From NCBI GenBank assembly GCA_036496385.1, contig DASXLD010000094.1:62001-126000 (forward strand): a DNA stretch of 64,000 nt. Direction: 5' to 3'. The position numbers were made by a program, and so were the translations under genes. Origin of the DNA: Schlegelella_A sp036496385. GTDB lineage: Bacteria; Pseudomonadota; Gammaproteobacteria; Burkholderiales; Burkholderiaceae_C. Shown here piece after piece: positions 48,637-56,823 of the stretch. The notes under the pieces were generated by a model. The model did not search any database, was not told where the DNA came from, and saw only the letters and a list, made by a program, of their open reading frames with translations. Numbering within the stretch: the first letter of the stretch is position 1; every line of letters begins with the position of its first letter.

Positions 48637-50958
48637 ATGTCGAACTCCGAGCTGAAGTCTGCCGAGTTGCGCCGCGCGGCGCTCGACTACCACGAGTTCC
48701 CGACGCCGGGCAAGGTTGCGATCGCGGCGACCAAGCAACTCGTCAACCAGCACGACCTCGCGCTCGCTTACTCGCCCGGCGTCGCCGCCGCGTGCGAGGA
48801 GATCGCCGCCGATCCCGCGAACGCGTTTCGCTACACCGCGCGCGGCAACCTGGTCGCGGTGATCACGAACGGCACCGCGGTGCTCGGCCTCGGCGACATC
48901 GGCCCGCTGGCGGCCAAGCCGGTGATGGAAGGAAAAGGCGTCCTCTTCAAGAAGTTCGCCGGCATCGACGTCTTCGACATCGAGGTCAACGAGAAGAACC
49001 TCGACAAGCTGATCGACCTCATCGCCGCGCTCGAGCCGACCTTCGGCGGCATCAACCTCGAAGACATCAAGGCGCCGGACTGCTTCTACGTCGAGCGGGC
49101 GCTGCGCTCGCGGATGCGCATCCCGGTCTTCCATGACGACCAGCACGGCACTGCGATCGTCGTCGGTGCCGGTGTGCTGAACGCGCTCAAGGTGAGCGGC
49201 AAGAAGATCGAGGACGTCAAGCTCGTGACCTCGGGTGCAGGTGCTGCCGCGCTCGCCTGCCTCGGCCTGCTGGTGCAGCTCGGCGTCCGGCGCGAAAACA
49301 TCTGGGTGACCGACCTCGCCGGCGTCGTCTACCGCGGCCGCACCGAGCTCATGGACGAGGACAAGGTCGGCTACGCGCAGGCCACGGATCTCCGCACGCT
49401 TGCCGAGGTGATCACGGGCGCCGACATCTTCCTCGGCCTGTCGGCCGCCGGCGTCCTGAAGGCGGAGATGGTTCAGGCGATGGCGCCGCGCCCGGTCATC
49501 TTCGCGCTCGCCAATCCGATGCCGGAGATCCTGCCGGAAGAAGTGCACGCGGCGCGCAGCGACGCGATCGTCGCCACCGGGCGGAGCGACTATCCGAACC
49601 AGATCAACAACGTCCTGTGCTTCCCGTACATCTTCCGTGGCGCGCTCGACTCGGGCGCGACGACGATCACGGTCGAGATGGAGATTGCCGCCGTGCACGC
49701 GATCGCCGAGCTGGCGCAGGCCGAGCAGAACGAGGTCGTGACCGCGGCGTACGCTGGCGCCAAGCTCAGCTTCGGCCCCGAGTACCTGATCCCGAAGCCG
49801 TTCGATCCCAGGTTGATGATGCGGATCGCTCCGGCGGTCGCGCGCGCCGCCGCGGAGTCGGCAGTGGCGGCGCGGCCGATCGCCGACATGGAGGCGTATC
49901 GCGCCAAGCTGCAGACGTTCGTCTACGCATCGGGAACAGCGATGCGGCCGATCTTCAACCTCGCCAAGGCCGCGGTGAAAAAGCGCGTCGCCTTCGCCGA
50001 GGGCGAAGAGGAGCGCGTCCTGCGTGCGGTGCAGGTCGTCGTCGACGAGAGCCTGGCGCGACCGACCTTGATCGGCCGCCCCGAGGTCATCGCCCAGCGG
50101 ATCGCCAAGTTCGGGCTCCGCCTCGAGGCCGGTCGCGACTACGACCTCGTCAATACCGAGAACGATCATCGCTACCGCGGCTATTGGCAGGCCTACCACC
50201 AGTTGACGGCGCGCAAGGGCGTGACGGCGCAGCTGGCCAAGATCGAGATGCGGCGGCGCCTGACGTTGATCGGCGCGATGCTGCTGAGGACGGGCGAGGT
50301 CGACGGCATGCTCTGCGGGACCTGGGGATCGACCGGGCTGCATCTCCAGTACATCGACCAGGTGATCGGCCTTCGGCCGGGCGCGAAGACTTACGCCTGC
50401 ATGAACGCGCTGCTGCTGCCGAACCGGCAGGTGATGCTCGTCGACACCCACGTCAACTACGATCCGACGGCCGAGCAGCTCGCCGAGATCACGCTGATGG
50501 CCGCGGAAGAGATGATGCGGTTCGGGCTGCAGCCGAAGGCGGCGCTGCTTTCGCACAGCAACTACGGCTCGAGCAACCAGCCGTCGGCGGTCAAGATGCG
50601 CGAGACGCTCGCCCTCCTGCGGTCTCGCGCTGCCTGGCTCGAGGTCGACGGCGAGATGCACGGCGACACCGCGCTCGACGGCGCCTATCGCCACGAGCTG
50701 ATGCCCGCCAGTCCACTGACCGGTGAGGCCAACCTGCTCGTCCTGCCCAACATCGACGCCGCCAATATCGCCTACAACCTGCTGAAGACCGCCGCCGGCG
50801 GCGGCATCGCCATCGGACCCGTTCTCCTCGGTGCGGCACAGCCGGTCCATATCCTGACGCCGTCAGCGACGGTGCGCCGAATCATTAACATGACCGCGCT
50901 GACGGTTGCCGATGCGAATGCTGCGAGGCAAATGGATCGACAGGCGGAAGATCGTTAG
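48637..50958 (+). CDS. maeB: NADP-dependent malic enzyme with phosphotransacetylase-like C-terminal domain
   Basis: 773 residues, standard for MaeB. The malic domain (about 1-430) has YSPGVAAACEEIAADP, GIDVFDIEV, FHDDQHGTAIVVGAGVLNAL and the dinucleotide-binding VTSGAGAAALACLGLL. The C-terminal part (from about 440) resembles phosphate acetyltransferase, including RVAFAEGEEERVLRAVQVV and the ending GVLLGAAQPVHILTPSATVRRI-type block. It converts malate to pyruvate and CO2 with NADPH production; the PTA-like domain is regulatory, binding acetyl-CoA. Confidence 0.95.
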   Translation: MSNSELKSAELRRAALDYHEFPTPGKVAIAATKQLVNQHDLALAYSPGVAAACEEIAADPANAFRYTARGNLVAVITNGTAVLGLGDIGPLAAKPVMEGKGVLFKKFAGIDVFDIEVNEKNLDKLIDLIAALEPTFGGINLEDIKAPDCFYVERALRSRMRIPVFHDDQHGTAIVVGAGVLNALKVSGKKIEDVKLVTSGAGAAALACLGLLVQLGVRRENIWVTDLAGVVYRGRTELMDEDKVGYAQATDLRTLAEVITGADIFLGLSAAGVLKAEMVQAMAPRPVIFALANPMPEILPEEVHAARSDAIVATGRSDYPNQINNVLCFPYIFRGALDSGATTITVEMEIAAVHAIAELAQAEQNEVVTAAYAGAKLSFGPEYLIPKPFDPRLMMRIAPAVARAAAESAVAARPIADMEAYRAKLQTFVYASGTAMRPIFNLAKAAVKKRVAFAEGEEERVLRAVQVVVDESLARPTLIGRPEVIAQRIAKFGLRLEAGRDYDLVNTENDHRYRGYWQAYHQLTARKGVTAQLAKIEMRRRLTLIGAMLLRTGEVDGMLCGTWGSTGLHLQYIDQVIGLRPGAKTYACMNALLLPNRQVMLVDTHVNYDPTAEQLAEITLMAAEEMMRFGLQPKAALLSHSNYGSSNQPSAVKMRETLALLRSRAAWLEVDGEMHGDTALDGAYRHELMPASPLTGEANLLVLPNIDAANIAYNLLKTAAGGGIAIGPVLLGAAQPVHILTPSATVRRIINMTALTVADANAARQMDRQAEDR

Positions 50959-51030
50959 CCCGACTACCTTTCAAAAGGTGTGTGCGCTGACTTAATCCCT
51001 TCAGGAAGTGCCCAAATATGTGGCAAAGGG

Positions 51031-51059
51031 TTGAGGTTTCCGCACCGATTCGGTAACAT
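51031..51059 (+). promoter_or_regulatory. Sigma-70 promoter of the ribonuclease-barstar operon
   Basis: TTGAGG at 51031-51036, 17-bp spacer, TAACAT at 51054-51059, ending 28 bp before the ribonuclease start. It lies in the most AT-rich intergenic patch of the window (50959-51087). That patch also contains a small inverted repeat ACCTTT-CA-AAAGGT at 50966-50979. Confidence 0.6.
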
Positions 51060-51087
51060 CCCGCGATTGTTCGTTCAGGGATTTCCC

Positions 51088-51495
51088 GTGGTTTTGTCGG
51101 GTTGGCTGCAACTGTGGCGGCCACTGCTCCGGTGGGGAGCGGGTGTCGGCGTCGCAGGGTTGTTGTCGATCGGGGCCGTCGTCGCAGGCGAGCCCGTGCC
51201 GACCGTCGTGACTGTTTCAGTCGCCTCGCTTCCGCCAGAAGCGCAGGCAATTGAGCGTGCGATCCACCAAGGTGGGCCGTTCGCCTTTTCGAAAGATGGC
51301 ATCGTCTTCGCCAACCGCGAGCGCTTGCTCCCGGCCCAGTGGCGCGGCTACTACCGCGAGTACACCGTGCCGACGCCGGGAGCGCACGACCGCGGCGGCC
51401 GGCGCATCGTCTGCGGCGGAACGGAGCCGCGGGAACCCTTGGCGTGCTACTACACCGCAGATCACTACGCGAGCTTTCGCCGCATAACGCCATGA
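51088..51495 (+). CDS. Secreted barnase-like guanyl-specific ribonuclease
   Basis: 135 residues from a GTG preceded by AGGGA at a spacing of 6 nt. The signal/anchor segment WGAGVGVAGLLSIGAVVAG is followed by the mature N1/T1-type RNase: SLPPEAQAIERAIHQGGPF, DGIVFANRERLLP, GYYREYTVPTPGAHDRGGRR and YYTADHYASF. The likely catalytic residues are E91, R105/R106 and H126, in the order of barnase E73, R87 and H102. Cysteines C109 and C120 may form a disulfide. It is toxic if left in the cytoplasm and is followed by its barstar inhibitor gene. Export and role (nutrient RNase or competition) are inferred. Confidence 0.9.
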   Translation: MVLSGWLQLWRPLLRWGAGVGVAGLLSIGAVVAGEPVPTVVTVSVASLPPEAQAIERAIHQGGPFAFSKDGIVFANRERLLPAQWRGYYREYTVPTPGAHDRGGRRIVCGGTEPREPLACYYTADHYASFRRITP

Positions 51496-51525
51496 GCGCA
51501 GCCCTTGCAGCCATTTTTCTTGAAC

Positions 51526-51531
51526 AGGAGG
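51526..51531 (+). promoter_or_regulatory. Strong ribosome-binding site (AGGAGG) that fixes the barstar start
   Basis: A perfect AGGAGG eight bases before the ATG at 51540. An earlier in-frame ATG at 51492 overlaps the ribonuclease stop (ATGA) but has no such site. Use of 51492 would bury the AGGAGG inside the coding sequence, so 51540 is preferred. Confidence 0.7.
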
Positions 51532-51539
51532 AACGCGAC

Positions 51540-51935
51540 ATGCTCTTGCAGACAGTCCGTCCGAACATCGTCCAGTCGATACGGGCCTACCGTGTCGACG
51601 ACCTGATGCAGGCGGCGCGCCACGCCGACCAGCACTTCCTCTACGCGAATCTGACTGCAGCGCAATCCAAACAGGACGTGCTCGACGGCATCGCCGAGTC
51701 TTTCACCTTCCCGGCGCATTTCGGCAAGAACCTCGACGCGTTGTTCGACTGCATGACGGACCTTGTCCACAAGGCGGGCCCGCAAACCGGTTTCGTCGTC
51801 GTCCTCGAACAGCTCCCGGACAACCCGCGCTTCGACCGCGAGGCGCGCGAGCAACTGCTCGACGTCTTCCGCGACGCGGCCGATTTCTGGGCCGAGCGAA
51901 AAGTCCCCTTCAGGTGCTTCTATTCTTTTCAGTAG
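51540..51935 (+). CDS. Barstar family ribonuclease inhibitor
   Basis: 131 residues. The barstar core is seen in FTFPAHFGKNLDALFDCMTDL (about residues 55-75) and FVVVLEQLPDNPRFDREA, ending in a short beta strand. Barstars block the active site of barnase-type RNases with acidic residues on helix 2, here within the NLDALFD stretch. It is encoded 44 bp after the ribonuclease gene on the same strand, giving a cognate pair that protects the producer before export. With the alternative start at 51492 it would carry 16 extra residues. Confidence 0.9.
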   Translation: MLLQTVRPNIVQSIRAYRVDDLMQAARHADQHFLYANLTAAQSKQDVLDGIAESFTFPAHFGKNLDALFDCMTDLVHKAGPQTGFVVVLEQLPDNPRFDREAREQLLDVFRDAADFWAERKVPFRCFYSFQ

Positions 51936-52107
51936 CCCGCTCCCAAGAAACAGGGTCATGGGAGCGGGCGACGGAAGTGGCCCCCGGAGCACAGAGCAGC
52001 AACGGCAGCGACAAGCCGGTCAAGGCCGCCAAGACGGCGGCCAACAGCAGCTTCGGCGCGAACATGCCGATGATGAGTAGCGCCTTCGACACGGCGAGGT
52101 GGCTCAC
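51910..52107 (-). CDS. Possible small hydrophobic protein after rsmA
   Basis: 65 residues from a GTG that overlaps the rsmA stop (GTGA), an arrangement typical of coupled genes. Residues 5-40 are strongly hydrophobic (KALLIIGMFAPKLLLAAVLAAL, positions 8-29, then LSLPLLLC). Nearly all third codon positions are G or C until residue ~43. The rest runs through the hairpin at 51935-51969 and loses that bias, as if the gene were degraded or the frame not real. No known family; low confidence. Confidence 0.25.
   Translation of the reverse strand: MSHLAVSKALLIIGMFAPKLLLAAVLAALTGLSLPLLLCAPGATSVARSHDPVSWERATEKNRST
51935..51969. terminator. Convergent hairpin between barstar and rsmA
   Basis: Eleven-base perfect arms GCCCGCTCCCA and TGGGAGCGGGC around a 13-base loop, starting at the last base of the barstar stop codon. 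It lies between convergent genes and could end transcription in both directions. Neither side has a clear T-tract. Confidence 0.55.
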
Positions 52108-52865
52108 CGCGGCATAGCGGCGGCGAGGGCGACGTACTCACCCACCGGAACCTCTTCGGCGCGGCGCTGCACGTCGAATGATGGGGCGCCGGGACGCTGC
52201 TCGAGCCAACGGCCGAGGGTATGGCGCAGGAGCTTTCTGCGCTGCGAGAAGGCGACCGTGACGAGCTCGCGCAGGAGCACTCGATCGATCGCTGCCGGCG
52301 CCGACAGCGGCGCCATCCGGAGCACCGCCGAGTCGACGCGCGGCGGCGGGTCGAACGCTTCAGGCGGGACGTCGAATAGCGGCTCGATCGCGTAGCGCCA
52401 CTGCAGCATCACGGTCAGCCGACCGTAATCCTTGCTGGCGGGAGCCGCAGCCATGCGTGCGACAACCTCCTTCTGCAGCATGAAGTGCTGGTCCTCGACG
52501 AGCTCGCTCGCGTCGAGCAGGTGGAACAGGATCGGCGTCGAGATGTTGTAGGGCAGGTTGCCGACGATCCGAAGCTTCCGGCCAGAGGCAGCGTCGGGAA
52601 GCGCGGCGAAGTCGACCTCCAGCACGTCGGACTCGATGACCATGAGCCCTGGTGTCCTGCGCAGCATGGCAGCGAGGTCGCGGTCGAGCTCGATCGCGGT
52701 CAGCGCGCCGCTGCGCGCGAGCAGCGGTGCAGTGAGCGCACCGCGGCCCGGCCCGATCTCGACCAGCGCCTGTCCTGGCCGCGGGTCGATCGCCGCGACG
52801 ATCCGCTCGATCACCGACTCGTCGATGAGAAAGTGCTGGCCGAAGCGCTTCCTCGCGTGCGCCAC
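52104..52865 (-). CDS. rsmA: 16S rRNA dimethyladenosine transferase (KsgA/RsmA)
   Basis: 253 residues from a GTG at 52865, which opens directly into ARKRFGQHFLIDESVIERI, the family N-terminus. An ATG at 52937 would overlap surA by 57 bp and add 24 poorly conserved residues. The SAM motif VEIGPGRGALT and the catalytic NLPYNISTPIL are present. It dimethylates two adjacent adenines near the 3' end of 16S rRNA. In many proteobacteria pdxA lies between surA and rsmA; here it is absent and rsmA follows surA after 14 bp. Confidence 0.94.
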   Translation of the reverse strand: MAHARKRFGQHFLIDESVIERIVAAIDPRPGQALVEIGPGRGALTAPLLARSGALTAIELDRDLAAMLRRTPGLMVIESDVLEVDFAALPDAASGRKLRIVGNLPYNISTPILFHLLDASELVEDQHFMLQKEVVARMAAAPASKDYGRLTVMLQWRYAIEPLFDVPPEAFDPPPRVDSAVLRMAPLSAPAAIDRVLLRELVTVAFSQRRKLLRHTLGRWLEQRPGAPSFDVQRRAEEVPVGEYVALAAAMPR

Positions 52866-52879
52866 GGCTGCAGGCGCCG

Positions 52880-54181
52880 CTATTGCGGCGGGTCGCGGTA
52901 CTCGATGTACGAGCGCCCGCGCAGGTCGCGCAGCCATTCGTTGAACGCCGCCTCGAACTTCTGCTCGCGCAGGATGTTCCTCGCCTGCTCGCGCAGCTGG
53001 CGGCTATCGATCGTGATCTTGCGCCGATCGACGACCTGAACCAGGTGCAGGCCGAACCGCGTCGTCACCGGATCGGAGATGCCTCCGACCGGCAGTGCCG
53101 CGATCGCCTCCTCGAATTCGGGCACGAACGACCCCGGTGTCTGCCAGCCGAGGTCGCCGCCCTGGGCCGCGCTGCCGTCCTCGGAGTTGTCGCGCGCGAG
53201 TTGCTCGAACGTCTTGGTGCCCGCGAGGATGTCACGCTTGAACTGCAGCAGACGGCGCGCCGCCGCCTCCGGCGTGAGCTCGGGCGATGGCCGCAGCAGG
53301 ATGTGGCGGGCGCGCGACTGGTCGATCGTGAACGCCGTCGTCCCCTTGCGATCGACGAGCTTCAGGATGTGGAAGCCAGCGCCGCTGCGCAACAGCTCGG
53401 GCAGGATCTCGCCGGGCTTCAGACGCTGCGCCGCCTGAATGAAGAGATCGGGAAGGCGATCGATCGGCCTCATGCCGAGATCGCCGCCTTGGGCCCGGTT
53501 GCTGTCCTCCGACACCTCGCGGGCGACGGCGCCGAAGTCCTCACCACCCTGGACACGCTTCAACGTTGCTTCGGCCCGTGCGCGCCGCTCGGCGACGATG
53601 CCCTCCGCCGCACCGTCGGGCACGCCGACGAGGATCTGCGCGAGCTGGATCTCGCTGCCGGCGTTGGCAGCGATGCGGCGCTTTTCGATCAGATCGTCGA
53701 TCTCGGCGTCGCTGATCTTGATCCGGCTCACGACCTCGCGCTCGCGCACCCGCTCGACCATGATCTGGTCGCGCAGGTTGTCGCGAAACTTCGCGTAGCT
53801 GATCCCTTCCTGGCGCAGTCGCTCGCGCAGCTGCGCGGTCGTCATCTGGTTCTGCTGGGCGACGTTGGCGACCGCCCGGTCGAGCTCCGGGTCTTCGACG
53901 CGCGCCCCGCTCTCGCGCGCATTCGTGACCAGCACGCGCTCGTCGATGAGCGAGTCGAGCACCTGCTTGCGCAGCGCCGGCGCCGGTGGCAGCGGCGCGT
54001 GGTTGCGCGTCGCTTCCTCGCGGACGCGAGCCAGCCGCTGCTGCAGCTCGCTCGCGGTGACGAGCTCCTGGTTGACGACGGCGACGATGTAGTCGCCTCG
54101 CTGCGCCGCGGCGGTGATCGCGGCCAGGCCGACCGCCGCCGCGACGACCGCGCGGCGACAAAGGAAATGCAGATCAGTCAT
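52880..54181 (-). CDS. surA: Periplasmic peptidyl-prolyl isomerase/chaperone SurA
   Basis: 433 residues. Signal peptide (AVVAAAVGLAAITAAAQ), an N-terminal chaperone domain with NQELVTASELQQRL and DSLIDERVLV, and two parvulin (PPIC) domains (about 170-275 and 285-385). The second contains RARHILLRP, AQGGDLGWQ and RFGLHLVQV. It escorts unfolded outer-membrane proteins to the Bam complex; LptD is a known client in E. coli. The start overlaps the end of lptD by 8 bp, indicating coupled translation. Confidence 0.94.
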   Translation of the reverse strand: MTDLHFLCRRAVVAAAVGLAAITAAAQRGDYIVAVVNQELVTASELQQRLARVREEATRNHAPLPPAPALRKQVLDSLIDERVLVTNARESGARVEDPELDRAVANVAQQNQMTTAQLRERLRQEGISYAKFRDNLRDQIMVERVREREVVSRIKISDAEIDDLIEKRRIAANAGSEIQLAQILVGVPDGAAEGIVAERRARAEATLKRVQGGEDFGAVAREVSEDSNRAQGGDLGMRPIDRLPDLFIQAAQRLKPGEILPELLRSGAGFHILKLVDRKGTTAFTIDQSRARHILLRPSPELTPEAAARRLLQFKRDILAGTKTFEQLARDNSEDGSAAQGGDLGWQTPGSFVPEFEEAIAALPVGGISDPVTTRFGLHLVQVVDRRKITIDSRQLREQARNILREQKFEAAFNEWLRDLRGRSYIEYRDPPQ

Positions 54182-56600
54182 ACGGGGTAAACGGTGTGGT
54201 CGTCGTGCGCTCCTCGCGCAGCATCTGGTAGCCGGGGACATTGTCCTTCAGGACCCGCAACGGACTGGTTCCGATCTTCGAAAGGCCGACGAGTTCCAGC
54301 TGCAGCAGCAGCCGCGTCGTCGCCTCGCTGCGGCCGGTCGAAAGCCGCTCGACGACGATCCGGCCGATCCAGCAGCCAGCGTCGTACTCGAGGCCCATGA
54401 TCGAGTCCGTGAGGCGGCTGTCGCGCGTGCTGTAGTTGATGTGGCCGACGCCGTACAGCGTACCGCCGCAGCCGCTGCGCGCCGGCGACCCGCTGCGTTC
54501 GCCGCGCGCCGGGCCGTAGAGCGGCCACTGGAAACCGAGCTCGACCTGCTCGGAGAGATCCCGCGTCAGCCGGTACGCGACGTTGACCGTGCGGTACGGA
54601 CCCGGCGTATAGCGGACCGAGACGAGCGAGCGCTCGATGCGATGGTTGTCGGGGTTGAACTGCGCCGAGGTGTCGAAAACCCAGTGCGGCACGAGGCTCG
54701 TCGAGCCGAACACAAGCAGGTCCGAAAAGCGCTGCGTCTGCGGCACACCCTCCGGCGTGACGCGCTCGTCGCGGAAGCGATAGCGCTGCGCGATGCCGAC
54801 CCGCAGCGCTTCCACGCCGCTGTCGGGGTCGAGAATACGCGAGACGACGCCCGCGGTCAGCTGGTTGGAATCGGAGACTCGGTCGACACCCGAGAACTCG
54901 TTCTCGGTGAAGATCGAATCGAAGTTGAAGTCCTTGGCCGCAGCATCGAAGTTCGGCACGTCGTCCTGGCGGTGGTACGGCGTGTTGACGTAAAAGAGCC
55001 GCGGCTCGAGCGTCTGGCGGACGGCACGGCCGAAGAAGCTGGCGTCGCGCTCGAGCGTCCACGCGCTGTCGACACTGAGCGTCGGAATGACGCGCGTGGC
55101 GCTGCGGCCGCCGTCGGCGAGCGGCAGGTCGACCGAATAGCTCGCGGCGTTGAACGATAGCTTCGGCGTGACGTACCAGCCGGGCGACGCGAACGGCCGC
55201 GCGATGCTGCCGAGAACATGCACGCGCACACCTGTCTGGCGGTCGCCGACGAAACGATCGTCGGGGTTGGCGAAGCGATTGAGCTCGGTTTCCAGTGAAA
55301 CGTCGAAGCCGCCCCGCCACGGCCGGTCGTAGCGCGCGCCGATCTGCGGCGCACGCTCGTAGGGCGAGTCGATCCGCGTCGTCGGGTCGACCGTCTGCAG
55401 CACCTGCCATCGCAACGCGCGAGCGTAGGTCGTCCAGTCGCCGAACGGCCGCGTCACGAGCAGATCGGTCTGCAGCAGCCGCGGCGTCAGCGTCTTCAGC
55501 TCGCCGGGAAAGTCCTTCCAGTAGTCGTCGTCGGAGACGCGCAGCAGGTGAAGCTGCGCGAACGCGCCATAGGGCAGCGCGCCTTCGTGGTCGCCTCGCA
55601 GGGCGTAGCGGGAGCGCTCGGCGAGCCGGTCGCGCGGCAGGGTCTTGAAATCGACCGAGCCGAAGTACGAGGGCTCGAGGTAGCGGAACTCGGTGTCGAG
55701 CGAGGGCCCGCGGCGCAGGCTCTCCTGCATCGTGAAGGTGGCGTCGCGGTTCGGGGCGATGTTCCAGTAGTAGGGGATCGCCGCCTGGAAGCCGCTGCTG
55801 CTGTCGATGCCGAAGCTCGGCGGCAGGAAGCCGGACTTGCGCTCCTCGCTGAGCGGGAAGCTGAGCGTCGGCGACGCCAGGATGGGCACGCCGTAGAAAC
55901 GAAGCACGGCGTCCTTGGCGACGCCCTCGTTGGCCTCGCTGTCGATGTGCAGCTCGCGCGCCTTCAGGATCCAGACCGGCTCGCCGGTGTCGTCGTACAC
56001 GCTGCAGCTCGAGTACGTCGCATCGGTGGCGACCGCGCGGTTCTCGTCGATGAATTCGATCAGGCTGGCCTTGCCGCCTGCGCCGGTGCGGGCGAAACGG
56101 TAGGTCGGCATCTGGAAGAACCCCTCGAAGCGCTCGACCCTGAGCTGCAGTTCCGGGCCGCTGAAGACGTTGCCCTCGCGACTGATGACGACATTGCCTG
56201 TGGCGCGCGCCAAGTCCTCGCCTTGCTCGTAGGTGAGCTTGTCGGCGCGGATCACCACGTCGCCGCGCCGGAACTCGACGTCGCCCTCGGCGCTCGCGTC
56301 GAGGTCGGGTCGTCCACGCACGTCACGCGCGCGCAGGATGATCGGCAGCTGCCGGGCGGCGTCGCCGCGCGGCGGCTGCCTCAGCGTCTCGCCGATCCGC
56401 AACGAGATCGGCGGCGCCGAGGCAGCCTCCGCAGGCGGCGCCGATGCCGCGGGCGCCGACGCCGTGCCGGCAGGCGACGACTGCTGCGCCGTCGCTGCGA
56501 GCGCGTACGCCGCGAGCGGGAGCGCCAGCCAGGCCGCGCAGCTGCGCGGTCGTTGGCGGGCGATGGCGAGTCTTGAATGTCGGCGAGCGGCTGGACCCAT
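54174..56600 (-). CDS. lptD: LPS-assembly outer membrane protein LptD
   Basis: 808 residues from the ATG at 56600. A signal segment (AAWLALPLAAYALAATAQ) precedes a Pro/Ala/Ser-rich linker, then the OstA jellyroll with ASAEGDVEFRRGDVVIRADKL-type repeats. The large C-terminal barrel begins around FYGVPILASPTLSFPL and ends with LELVGLSKIG. Cysteines near SSCSVYDDTG and in GYDAGCWIGR-type positions may provide the disulfides LptD needs. It inserts lipopolysaccharide into the outer leaflet together with LptE. It is divergent from amgK with a 223-bp gap holding TAGAAT-type -10 elements. Confidence 0.93.
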   Translation of the reverse strand: MGPAARRHSRLAIARQRPRSCAAWLALPLAAYALAATAQQSSPAGTASAPAASAPPAEAASAPPISLRIGETLRQPPRGDAARQLPIILRARDVRGRPDLDASAEGDVEFRRGDVVIRADKLTYEQGEDLARATGNVVISREGNVFSGPELQLRVERFEGFFQMPTYRFARTGAGGKASLIEFIDENRAVATDATYSSCSVYDDTGEPVWILKARELHIDSEANEGVAKDAVLRFYGVPILASPTLSFPLSEERKSGFLPPSFGIDSSSGFQAAIPYYWNIAPNRDATFTMQESLRRGPSLDTEFRYLEPSYFGSVDFKTLPRDRLAERSRYALRGDHEGALPYGAFAQLHLLRVSDDDYWKDFPGELKTLTPRLLQTDLLVTRPFGDWTTYARALRWQVLQTVDPTTRIDSPYERAPQIGARYDRPWRGGFDVSLETELNRFANPDDRFVGDRQTGVRVHVLGSIARPFASPGWYVTPKLSFNAASYSVDLPLADGGRSATRVIPTLSVDSAWTLERDASFFGRAVRQTLEPRLFYVNTPYHRQDDVPNFDAAAKDFNFDSIFTENEFSGVDRVSDSNQLTAGVVSRILDPDSGVEALRVGIAQRYRFRDERVTPEGVPQTQRFSDLLVFGSTSLVPHWVFDTSAQFNPDNHRIERSLVSVRYTPGPYRTVNVAYRLTRDLSEQVELGFQWPLYGPARGERSGSPARSGCGGTLYGVGHINYSTRDSRLTDSIMGLEYDAGCWIGRIVVERLSTGRSEATTRLLLQLELVGLSKIGTSPLRVLKDNVPGYQMLREERTTTTPFTPYD

Positions 56601-56823
56601 TCGTCCACTGAACCTGGAATCGCACCCGCGCCGGGCGACCCGGAGTGCAGGGGAAGGCGCGGTGCCGGCTCGCGCATGAGAGGCGCACCCGACAATCACA
56701 GCGCCGCGAGTGCGATGCCCAAGCGGCGCCGATTTGTAGAATCGATTATCCACGAGGCGTTCTCCGCTTCGCCTCCAGCGCGCCTCCCGCCACGCCCTTG
56801 ACCCGACTTCTTCACCCGCCGCC

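Noticed and set aside
51492..51539. Upstream barstar start overlapping the ribonuclease stop
   Set aside because: No ribosome-binding site, while a perfect AGGAGG precedes the ATG at 51540. The extra residues do not belong to the barstar fold.
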